Assembly: GCA_003648225.1 (NCBI GenBank)
Contig: QMOL01000218.1
Span: 1-5,458 of the forward strand
DNA: 5,458 nucleotides
Direction: 5' to 3'
Source: Chlamydiota bacterium
GTDB lineage: Bacteria; Auribacterota; UBA3054; B51-G9
Both the position numbers and the translations under genes were made by a program. Under the pieces are notes generated by a model. It did not search any database. It was not told the DNA's origin and saw nothing but the letters and a program-made list of their open reading frames with translations. Below, one piece after another: positions 1 through 5,447 of this stretch. Position 1 is the first letter of the stretch; each line of letters begins with the position of its first letter.

Positions 1-1
1 A

Positions 2-850
2 AGTGGATTTCTCGGAAAAATCGTTTTCCCAATCCTTTCGTCAAAATATAATGTTACAGGTCTTTGTCATACAAATGATTATGATAAAAAGTTCATCCAA
101 ACGGACATTACAAATTCCGATGAATTATTAAACCTTCTCGATAAATTTAATCCGGAAATTATTGTTCATTCTGCTGCCTGCCGTGAGCCTGACATTTGCG
201 ACAAGAACCCTGATTTAGCTTATAATCTTAATGTTGGTGCCACAGAAATAATAGGGGAGTGGGCTGCGAGAAACTCTGTTAAATTAGTTTATATTTCTAC
301 CGATTATGTTTTTGACGGAAACAATCCTCCTTATTATGAAAACTCTCAAATCTCTCCGCTAAATGTTTATGGGAAAACTAAAGCGGCAGGGGAGTTCTAT
401 GTGAGAAATGTCGAAAATCATATTATCGTTCGAATCCCTTTGCAGTACGGTTTTTCAGTTAGTGGTGAAGATTCATTAATTTCTAAAATTATTGTTTCGC
501 TAAATCAAAATAATACTTTTGAAATTAATAATAATCAAGTTAGATATCCAACTTTCAGTGATGATGTCGGTTACGCAATTCTTGATCTACTTGAAATGGA
601 TTTTAAAGGAACAATTCATCTTTCGTCTTCCAGCGGATTAACCAGATACGAAATTTGGAGAGAAGTTGCGGACGTTTTTGGTTTAGCAAACGCTAAAATT
701 ATTCCTACGAATAAATCCGTAAAACAATTCGCGCCACGACCACTTAATAGTCATTTATCAACTAAACTTTACGATTCGTTAAATCTTTATAAATTCCACA
801 CATTCCGTGAGGGATTGGAAATAATTAAAAATAAGTCTGCTATTTTATGA
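2..850 (+). CDS. SDR-family sugar-nucleotide reductase, RmlD/MAT2B-like (5' partial)
   Basis: The frame is open from base 2 to a TGA at 848-850, giving 282 residues with the N-terminus beyond the left edge. The first visible residues, SGFLGK, are the second half of the Rossmann glycine motif (usually GASGFLGK), so only about 5-15 residues are missing. Other extended-SDR marks, in fragment numbering, are the HSAACREPD segment (56-64), NV-GAT (77-81), STDYVFDG (99-106) and the catalytic pair Y123/K127 in VYGKTK. The C-terminal part carries the RmlD-type 'RPLNSHL' and 'EGLEII' elements. The family comprises dTDP-4-dehydrorhamnose reductases and the related non-catalytic SAM-synthetase beta subunits (MAT2B); sequence alone does not separate them here. 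No rml neighbours are visible, so a rhamnose role is unsupported. The protein is probably cytosolic and NAD(P)-dependent. An ATG within the gene at 401 is internal, not the start, because the SDR core motifs lie upstream of it. Confidence 0.88.
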   Translation, partial: SGFLGKIVFPILSSKYNVTGLCHTNDYDKKFIQTDITNSDELLNLLDKFNPEIIVHSAACREPDICDKNPDLAYNLNVGATEIIGEWAARNSVKLVYISTDYVFDGNNPPYYENSQISPLNVYGKTKAAGEFYVRNVENHIIVRIPLQYGFSVSGEDSLISKIIVSLNQNNTFEINNNQVRYPTFSDDVGYAILDLLEMDFKGTIHLSSSSGLTRYEIWREVADVFGLANAKIIPTNKSVKQFAPRPLNSHLSTKLYDSLNLYKFHTFREGLEIIKNKSAIL

Positions 851-2289
851 TGCCAACTAATTACAATGATGCTATAAATTATTTATTCACATTGAGAACA
901 AACGGCACAAAATTAGGGCTGGAAAGTATTCGTTATCTTCTGGATAAACTTGGCTCGCCGGATAAAAATTGTGATTATATTCATATCGCCGGCACGAATG
1001 GAAAAGGAAGTACAGCCGCAATGATAGCAGCTATATTACAGGCATCGGGATTTAAAGTTGGTTTGTTCACATCGCCGCATCTTATTAATTTCACCGAAAG
1101 AATAAAAGTAAATTCACGGCAAATATCTCAAAAAAATATTCTTGAGCATCTTAAAAAAATAAATTCAGTTATCCAGAATATGAATGAAATCAATACACCG
1201 AGAAAACCTACTTTTTTTGAAGTTGTTACTACTATTGCGGTTCGGCATTTTGCTAAAGAAAAATGTGATGTCGTTATTATGGAGACAGGTATGGGTGGAC
1301 GTCTTGACGCAACTAATGCCGTTAAATCGTGTGCTTCAGTTATTACAAAAATAGATTTGGATCATACAAAATGGCTTGGTGATACAATTGAGAAAATCGC
1401 AATTGAAAAAGCCGGGATTATTAAACAGGGGATTCCTGTTTTTACTTCTAATACCGATGAAACTCCCCTTGCGGCAATTCGCAAGGCTTCGATCGACAAA
1501 AAAAAATCCCCGGACGGATGCCCGGGTCAATTGACAACTGTTTCGCCTAAAAAAGCACAAATAAATATTCCGAAAGATATTGATTTGGTCATATATAACG
1601 CAAACCACGTTAAACACGGCTTCTATAACCTTGAAATCGACTCTATAGCCCTAAAAAGCACTTTTATTAATTTGCAAGGCCGACACCAGGCTGAAAATGC
1701 AGCTTTAGCCGCAGTTGTCTCTAACTGGTACTTGAAAACTAAAAAGTCCGGCAAGAAATCAATCGAATTTATCAAAAATGGTTTGAAAAATGTTGCGTGG
1801 CCCGGAAGATGTCAGACTATTTCAAAAAATCCATACGTTATACTTGATTGTGCTCATAATCCTAATGGAATTAAACAACTTGTTAAAACTTTAAAAGAAA
1901 TATCAAATGATAAGTGGAGTGTTATTTTAGGAATTCTTGACGATAAATATCCGAATGAACTAATAAAATCCATTTCAGAAATCGCATGTGAAATTTTGTA
2001 TATCAAACCCGACTCACAGCGAGGCCTTAGTTTCGTAAAGTTTTCAGAATTGTTTAATAAATGTAATGTTACCGGAATAAAATTAAAATCTCTTGCTGAT
2101 ATAAATGAAATTAAAACAATTATTCAGAATAAAAAAAACATCAATGGCGGAAATTGTGTCGTTACAGGTTCCTGCTATTTGATTGGTGATCTTTTATCAA
2201 ATTTAAAAATGAATGTCCGCGATAATCGTACTGACGATCCGCTTTTTAAACAGCGAAAGCCTTATGTTGCGTCATTTAAGCAAGTATAA
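847..2289 (+). CDS. folC: Bifunctional dihydrofolate synthase / folylpolyglutamate synthase FolC
   Basis: FolC is a Mur-ligase-type enzyme that adds glutamate to dihydropteroate and to reduced folates using ATP. The 480-residue product shows the ATP-binding P-loop HIAGTNGKGS (46-55), SPHL (76-79), FFE (123-125), METGMGGRLDATN (145-157), the DH-WLG element (172-178), EKAGI with the lysine that is carbamylated in the family (K188), LQGRHQAENAALA (276-288), WPGR (318-321) and the C-terminal-domain motif DCAHNPNG (334-341). The usual length is about 420-440 residues. The excess lies in a lysine- and proline-containing insert at about 215-245 and in a basic tail at about 455-480. The start overlaps the upstream stop (ATGA, 847-850), and a second in-frame ATG follows at once at 850. 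No Shine-Dalgarno precedes either, so translational coupling to the upstream reductase gene is likely. DHTKWLG has lysine where many homologues have aspartate or alanine. Confidence 0.95.
   Translation: MMPTNYNDAINYLFTLRTNGTKLGLESIRYLLDKLGSPDKNCDYIHIAGTNGKGSTAAMIAAILQASGFKVGLFTSPHLINFTERIKVNSRQISQKNILEHLKKINSVIQNMNEINTPRKPTFFEVVTTIAVRHFAKEKCDVVIMETGMGGRLDATNAVKSCASVITKIDLDHTKWLGDTIEKIAIEKAGIIKQGIPVFTSNTDETPLAAIRKASIDKKKSPDGCPGQLTTVSPKKAQINIPKDIDLVIYNANHVKHGFYNLEIDSIALKSTFINLQGRHQAENAALAAVVSNWYLKTKKSGKKSIEFIKNGLKNVAWPGRCQTISKNPYVILDCAHNPNGIKQLVKTLKEISNDKWSVILGILDDKYPNELIKSISEIACEILYIKPDSQRGLSFVKFSELFNKCNVTGIKLKSLADINEIKTIIQNKKNINGGNCVVTGSCYLIGDLLSNLKMNVRDNRTDDPLFKQRKPYVASFKQV
1467..1535. repeat. 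Cluster of small palindromes and an A9 run inside folC
   Basis: Within 70 bases there is a perfect 7-bp hairpin, CCTTGCG (1467-1473) with CGCAAGG (1480-1486) around a 6-base loop. The palindrome TCGATCGA follows (1489-1496), then nine consecutive A (1498-1506), a GC-rich hairpin CCCGG (1509-1513) with CCGGG (1522-1526), and the perfect 10-bp palindrome GTCAATTGAC (1526-1535). The DNA encodes folC residues about 207-230, at a point where the family is variable in length. The local GC-richness in an AT-rich gene suggests an in-frame insertion or slippage-prone tract; this is inference, and chance is possible. Confidence 0.45.
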
Positions 2290-2292
2290 CTC

Positions 2293-2342
2293 CCACAAAC
2301 GTAACTTAACATAAGATATATTATGCGAAGTTGCGTTTGTGG
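2293..2342 (+). repeat. Long imperfect hairpin between folC and the M55 peptidase gene
   Basis: Bases 2293-2307 (CCACAAACGTAACTT) pair with 2328-2342 (AAGTTGCGTTTGTGG) over 15 positions. The only non-Watson-Crick pair is T2302 with G2333, which becomes a U-G wobble in forward-strand RNA. Inside, after a 2x2 internal loop, CATAA (2310-2314) pairs with TTATG (2321-2325) around the loop GATATA. The structure begins 3 bases after the folC stop and ends 6 bases before the peptidase Shine-Dalgarno. No T-run follows on either strand, so it is not a standard intrinsic terminator. It may protect or process the mRNA, or limit expression of the downstream gene. Confidence 0.75.
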
Positions 2343-2348
2343 AAAACC

Positions 2349-2353
2349 AGGGG
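2349..2353 (+). promoter_or_regulatory. Ribosome binding site that fixes the M55 start
   Basis: AGGGG lies 6 bases before the ATG at 2360. It selects this ATG over an in-frame GTG at 2339, which lies inside the 3' arm of the hairpin and has no binding site of its own. The ATG also gives a product starting MNVFIMADMEG, as the family does. Confidence 0.8.
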
Positions 2354-2359
2354 AAAAAT

Positions 2360-3136
2360 ATGAATGTTTTTATAATGGCTGATATGGAAGGCATAAGTGG
2401 TATATGCCGTAGTTCGCAAGTGAAACCTGATGGTGTTGATTATCAATCTGCACGCCGGTATCTAACTTATGACGTTAACGCCTGCATAGACGGTTGTTTC
2501 GCCGGTGGAGCAAAAAAAGTTGTTGTTCGTGACGCGCATAGTTTTGGTTTCCATTTTATTTGGGATGAATTAGATGCTCGAGCGGAATATATTCAAGGTG
2601 CTTCACCGCTTGAACGGATACCGGATATTCAAAATTATGATGGCCTTATTCTACTGGGTTATCACGCAATGGCAGGCACTCCGCAAGCTATACTTGAACA
2701 TACAATGAATTCGAAAGCATGGCAAAATTTCACGATGAACGGTAGAAAATGTGGTGAAATCGCGATTGATGCCGGGATTGCAGGTGATTATAATGTTCCA
2801 ATCATTATGGTAAGTGGAGATGATAAATTATGTAAAGAAGTGCGACGTTTCTTAAAAGGGACGCTGACAGCTCAGGTGAAAAAAGGCTTTGATGTTGAAG
2901 GCGGTAAACTTCTTTCAAAAAATTGTGCTCATGATCTTATACGCGAGACTGCGAGAAAGGCGGTTGCTTCATGCAAAAAGATTAAGCCATACAAAGTTAA
3001 ATCTCCTGTTACGATGAGAGTTGAGGTTGTATCGAGGATAAAATTACCGTTTGGAAATAAGAATGTAAAAATAATTGACGGTCGGACTTATGAAGTTAGC
3101 GGGTCTAATGTTGAAGAAACATTAAAATTATTATAA
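2360..3136 (+). CDS. M55 family zinc metallopeptidase (DppA-like D-aminopeptidase)
   Basis: The 258-residue product matches the M55/DppA family, whose type member in Bacillus subtilis is a zinc-dependent D-aminopeptidase of 274 residues forming a self-compartmentalised ring. Metal ligands align closely with that enzyme: D8 and E10 in ADMEGISG, H60 in RDAHS, H102 in LGYHAMAGTP, and E133 in CGEIAIDAG. The proposed catalytic histidine is H114 in LEHTMN. VPIIMVSGDD (146-155) is another family block. There is no signal peptide, so a cytosolic enzyme is expected. B. subtilis dppA sits in a dipeptide-transport operon, but no transporter is visible here, so the substrate is open (D-amino-acid peptides from wall turnover or other small peptides). 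The stop codon overlaps that of the convergent gene in TTATAA. The clear ribosome binding site and the upstream hairpin suggest some independence from folC. Confidence 0.92.
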   Translation: MNVFIMADMEGISGICRSSQVKPDGVDYQSARRYLTYDVNACIDGCFAGGAKKVVVRDAHSFGFHFIWDELDARAEYIQGASPLERIPDIQNYDGLILLGYHAMAGTPQAILEHTMNSKAWQNFTMNGRKCGEIAIDAGIAGDYNVPIIMVSGDDKLCKEVRRFLKGTLTAQVKKGFDVEGGKLLSKNCAHDLIRETARKAVASCKKIKPYKVKSPVTMRVEVVSRIKLPFGNKNVKIIDGRTYEVSGSNVEETLKLL

Positions 3137-4015
3137 TGTCCATTGGGATATATCTATAAACGGTTTGGCGAGTGTTTGTTTGTATGAAGAAACGGATTTT
3201 TTGTAAATTAGTCTTTGTGAAATCTTAACCACTTTCCAGCCGCACTCAATTAAAATCTGCAATTCGTTTCTGTAAAAACCATTTAAAGCAATATATAATG
3301 TTTCTGAATTTAGTTTCATTGCTTCCTTGCCGGCAATTGTCAAAATTGTTTTTAATGGTTGAGCGGTAAGATTTCTAATTACATTACCAAATGTGATTAA
3401 ACTATAACCGGTGGATGAGTTTAATCGTCTTGGTTGAGTTTCCAGTAATAATTTACCGGCAGGTGTTTTTTCAGTTTCTAACGTAATAATTTTGCCCAAC
3501 TTTTTTTCCGCCATTAGAGTAATTATGTTCGTAACTCCGAATGTTTCTTCCAATTCCAGTATTGAAACTACGTTTTTTTCTTTAAAAGATGATAATAGTT
3601 TAGTTTTTTTAGATAAAACAATTTGCGGCTCAACAAGTTGAAAACCTAACTCAATACATTTCTGAATAAACCGTATACTTTCGTTCGGTAGTTGAATTGC
3701 TGTTACAGCCGCTTTCTTCGATAATAATTTTATCGCTTCATTTAATAAGGCAAGTTTCATACCGTTACCACCTTGCGAAAGAGAAACTTCTATTGAACCG
3801 ATCCAGCCCACGTTCCCTGTAATCATAGTAATAATATAACCTACAATGCACCCTCCGGAAACCCCGACAAGACATCCGTTCGGGTTATTTATTAAGGCAA
3901 TTTCAAGAAAAGATGTATTTCTTGATTTTTCTTTGCTAATATGTAACGCGGTACATTCAACGTTTGTTATAGCTGATAAATCCTCATACCGCATTAATCT
4001 TATTTGCCAGTCCAT
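3131..4015 (-). CDS. Two-domain GNAT-like protein with degenerate acetyl-CoA motif
   Basis: The 294-residue product begins MDWQIRLMRYEDLSAI, a typical GNAT opening. The first domain (about 1-135) has the strand WIGSIEV (71-77) followed by SQGGNGMKLALL (80-91) in the place of the acetyl-CoA pyrophosphate loop, then IQLPNES and a closing ELGF (122-125). The consensus Q/R-x-x-G-x-G/A is poorly kept: N84 sits where the first glycine is expected. The second half (about 150-294) repeats the layout more weakly, with TAQPLKTILTIAGKEA (217-232), N245 and ECGW (257-260), and ends DISQWTL. Tandem GNAT proteins often keep only one active domain; here neither loop is canonical, so activity is uncertain and the substrate unknown. 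The ATG has no evident Shine-Dalgarno; an in-frame ATG at codon 8 is an alternative. It lies 39 bases after the thioesterase gene and is probably the last gene of that operon. Confidence 0.75.
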   Translation of the reverse strand: MDWQIRLMRYEDLSAITNVECTALHISKEKSRNTSFLEIALINNPNGCLVGVSGGCIVGYIITMITGNVGWIGSIEVSLSQGGNGMKLALLNEAIKLLSKKAAVTAIQLPNESIRFIQKCIELGFQLVEPQIVLSKKTKLLSSFKEKNVVSILELEETFGVTNIITLMAEKKLGKIITLETEKTPAGKLLLETQPRRLNSSTGYSLITFGNVIRNLTAQPLKTILTIAGKEAMKLNSETLYIALNGFYRNELQILIECGWKVVKISQRLIYKKSVSSYKQTLAKPFIDISQWTL

Positions 4016-4054
4016 TTTAATTAGGTAATTGGATAATTGTGTATTTTAATAATT

Positions 4055-4447
4055 TTAAAAATCAAATAATTTAATTAATTGAGTCGGAATCCTGCATGGT
4101 TTACCTTTCAAATCAGTTGAAACGTGCCATGTGTAACCCTCAACCAATTTCTTGCCATCACGGAATATTTCACATTCCATTTTCATCCGAATCCCCTTTA
4201 TATTCGACATTTTTGTTGTAATTTCAAGATCATCATCATAATGTGCTGACTTAATATATTTGCAGTATGATTCAATTACAGGAAGCATTACTCCCCTGTC
4301 TTCCAGTGCTTTATACGTCAGTCCTAACGAACGAAGCAATTCGTTTCGTCCACGTTCAAAATAAACAAAATAGTTTGCGTAATAAACAACGCTCATCTGA
4401 TCTACGTCAGCGTAAGGAACTCTGTATTTAAGAATATGAGTTTTCAT
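4055..4447 (-). CDS. Acyl-CoA thioesterase, YbgC/4HBT hot-dog family
   Basis: The 130-residue length is typical for single-domain hot-dog thioesterases, which hydrolyse acyl-CoA to free acid and CoA in the cytosol. The signature is near the N-terminus: RVPYADVDQMSVVYYANYF (9-27) followed by YFERGRNELLRSLG (29-42). D16 corresponds to the catalytic aspartate of the 4-hydroxybenzoyl-CoA thioesterase/YbgC family. The usual glycine after QM is replaced by serine (S19). Later blocks, VIESYCKYIKSAHYDD and ECEIFRDGKKLVEGYTWHV, fit the rest of the fold. In proteobacteria ybgC sits with tol-pal genes; none is visible here, so the acyl chain handled cannot be told. The ATG begins 2 bases after the stop of the upstream gene. 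AAGG abuts the ATG, too close to act as a normal binding site, so termination-reinitiation is likely. Confidence 0.92.
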   Translation of the reverse strand: MKTHILKYRVPYADVDQMSVVYYANYFVYFERGRNELLRSLGLTYKALEDRGVMLPVIESYCKYIKSAHYDDDLEITTKMSNIKGIRMKMECEIFRDGKKLVEGYTWHVSTDLKGKPCRIPTQLIKLFDF

Positions 4448-4449
4448 CC

Positions 4450-4770
4450 TTAAAACGGTATATCATCTTCTTTTTCGGGAGTTGGTTTGGGCGCCTGAGT
4501 TGATGTCGGTTCAGCTTGTGAAGCTTCTCCGGCTGAAGCTTGCGGGTTATAACCACCACCTTCCTGTGGCTGTCTTTTAGCGACGTAAAGTCTATAATCC
4601 GGTTCTCTTTCGCCTTGTTTATAAGTATTTTTAAATATCAGCACTCTAATTCCACCAAGACTTCCATTAAGATATTTATTACCGCGTTTGTCGGTATTCT
4701 CCCACAAACCCATAATATTCATCATATCGCTACTACCACTGTTTTTTTGTTCTTGATTATTTTCAAACAT
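4450..4770 (-). CDS. Small protein with an SSB-type acidic C-terminal tip
   Basis: The 106-residue product has no assignment I can make firmly. Residues 1-17 are polar. Residues 19-66 look like a compact beta-rich domain: GLWEN, KYLNGSLGG, IRVLIFKNTY, DYRLYVAKR. Residues 67-100 form a low-complexity linker rich in G, Q, A, P, T and E, and the protein ends EKEDDIPF. This tail plan (disordered linker plus D-D-I-P-F) is that of bacterial single-stranded DNA-binding protein, whose tip recruits repair and replication proteins. The N-terminal domain is shorter than an SSB OB-fold and lacks clear SSB motifs; the K-YLNGSL...VLIFKN...PDYRLY pattern vaguely recalls DUF736-type proteins. The start at 4770 is chosen because a strong Shine-Dalgarno precedes it. 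The frame stays open upstream to 4905, but that part overlaps the acetyltransferase gene and is not needed. It lies 25 bases after that gene and 2 bases before the thioesterase gene. Confidence 0.85.
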   Translation of the reverse strand: MFENNQEQKNSGSSDMMNIMGLWENTDKRGNKYLNGSLGGIRVLIFKNTYKQGEREPDYRLYVAKRQPQEGGGYNPQASAGEASQAEPTSTQAPKPTPEKEDDIPF

Positions 4771-4775
4771 TTTAT

Positions 4776-4781
4776 CACCTC
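4776..4781 (-). promoter_or_regulatory. Strong ribosome binding site for the SSB-tailed protein
   Basis: On the reverse strand GAGGTG lies 5 bases before the ATG at 4770, in the context GAGGTGATAAAATG. It is the best Shine-Dalgarno in the window. It sets the start well inside a longer open frame and suggests that this small protein is made at a higher rate than its operon neighbours. Confidence 0.85.
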
Positions 4782-4795
4782 GGTTTTTATTTTGG

Positions 4796-5260
4796 TTAAA
4801 ATAAATTGATTGCAACTGCTTGTTCATCGCAATCCGGAAATTTATGACATTTAATACAAACTGTCCATACTTTATGCGGCAGTTCATCTTTTGAAATTTC
4901 TTCAAATCCCATCTTTATAAAAAGTTCTGTTACATAAGTCAGCGCAAACACACGCTTGATTTTCATTTTCTTTGCATCTTCAAGACAACATTTTATCAAT
5001 GCTTTGCCAATCCCCTTTTTCATCTCGTTTTTTGCAACAGCAAGCGAACGAATTTCAGCGAGGTTATCCCAGGTGATCTGCAATGCTGAACATCCAATTA
5101 CAACACCGGATTCATCTATCGCGACAAAAAAGTCTCTTATAGACTCATAAATCTCGCCAAGAGCTCGTGGAAGCATCAAATCTTTTGATGCAGCATCTTT
5201 AACGAGTAAATGAATTTCTTTTGCTTGTGACAACTCAGCTTTTTGAATTTTGTATGCCAA
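4796..5260 (-). CDS. Short GNAT N-acetyltransferase, ArgA-like (putative N-acetylglutamate synthase)
   Basis: The 154-residue, single-domain GNAT shows IQKAELSQAKEIHLLV (5-20), the central FFVAIDESGVVIGCSAL (44-60), the strand AEIRSLAV (68-75) and the acetyl-CoA loop KKGIGKAL (81-88). These are followed by VFALTYVTELFIKMGFEEI (104-122) and then PHKVW and a cysteine motif C135-x2-C138-x5-C144 in CIKCHKFPDCDE. This end is characteristic of the short ArgA-like acetyltransferases, several annotated as N-acetylglutamate synthase, the first step of arginine synthesis. That function is inferred by resemblance; no other arg gene is in view. The loop has M80 where Q or R is usual. The start is TTG at 5260: a TAA is directly upstream in frame and the first in-frame ATG is too far inside. 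There is no clear Shine-Dalgarno. The start lies within the end of another reading frame (stop at 5235-5237), so coupling is possible. Confidence 0.85.
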   Translation of the reverse strand: MAYKIQKAELSQAKEIHLLVKDAASKDLMLPRALGEIYESIRDFFVAIDESGVVIGCSALQITWDNLAEIRSLAVAKNEMKKGIGKALIKCCLEDAKKMKIKRVFALTYVTELFIKMGFEEISKDELPHKVWTVCIKCHKFPDCDEQAVAINLF

Positions 5261-5447
5261 TTATTCTAACTTGTGCGCTGGTATTTATTTTAAATATTTT
5301 TTTTGAAGTTGATTCTACAATTAGAGCTCTATCGGAATCGATTTCCGTTTGTGTTGCCGGTATCCATTTATTATCCACAAGAATTTCGGTATTTGTTTTT
5401 TTATTCCAAAAAGATTTATAAAGTTTTAAAATATCAATATTAGATTT
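5235..5447 (-). CDS. Unidentified reading frame at the right edge, no normal start (partial or frameshifted)
   Basis: This frame is open for 70 codons between a TAA at 5448-5450 and a TGA at 5235-5237. It has no ATG or TTG; the only common start is a GTG at 5378, which would give 47 residues. Readable stretches such as SFWNKKTNTEILVDNKWIP and RALIVESTSKKIFKINT are hydrophilic, with sensible codon use and no low-complexity bias, and the frame runs in the direction of the operon. Another reverse frame enters from the window edge and ends ITDKNLILIF at a stop at 5426-5428. A one-base change in the A5 run at 5445-5449 could join the two into one C-terminus, so a frameshift (real or sequencing error) is a reasonable reading. 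The end overlaps the following acetyltransferase start by 26 bases. I do not recognise the product; it could also be non-coding. Confidence 0.4.
   Translation of the reverse strand, partial: KSNIDILKLYKSFWNKKTNTEILVDNKWIPATQTEIDSDRALIVESTSKKIFKINTSAQVRIIGIQNSKS

Noticed and set aside
1336..1617. Reverse-strand open frame of 93 codons inside folC
   Set aside because: It is antisense to a well-supported folC segment, rich in Phe, Asn and Cys, with no family motif.
2285..2325. Promoter-like AT-rich hexamers (TATAAC, TATATT) upstream of the M55 gene
   Set aside because: No -35-like hexamer sits at a suitable distance, and such hexamers are expected by chance at this base composition.
2339..2362. 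GTG at 2339 as the M55 start, adding seven residues
   Set aside because: It lies in the 3' arm of a strong hairpin without a binding site, whereas ATG 2360 has AGGGG at proper spacing and matches the family N-terminus.
3846..4028. Forward open frame of 60 codons opposite the two-domain GNAT gene
   Set aside because: It is antisense to the N-terminal GNAT coding region, with no motif and no ribosome binding site.
4016..4054. Possible promoter or terminator in the 39-base gap before the two-domain GNAT gene
   Set aside because: The gap is simple AT-rich sequence with no stem, no spaced hexamers and no Shine-Dalgarno.
4684..4709. CTCCCACAAAC (4699-4709) repeats an 11-base piece of the folC-M55 hairpin (2290-2300), and GCGTTTGT (4684-4691) resembles its other arm
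   Set aside because: At 4684-4709 the arms are in reverse order inside conserved-looking coding sequence of the small protein, and the rest of the element is absent; chance is the simpler explanation.
4540..4809. Forward open frame of 89 codons with hydrophobic content
   Set aside because: Its Phe/Ile/Ser-rich content mirrors the lysine- and asparagine-rich sense genes on the other strand; the opposite frame has a strong binding site and a meaningful tail.
4956..5150. Forward open frame of 64 codons
   Set aside because: It is antisense to the ArgA-like acetyltransferase, which has clear GNAT motifs.
5221..5421. Forward open frame of 66 codons resembling a membrane peptide
   Set aside because: The hydrophobicity is the usual mirror of A-rich sense coding on the reverse strand; there is no binding site, and it overlaps the acetyltransferase start antisense.
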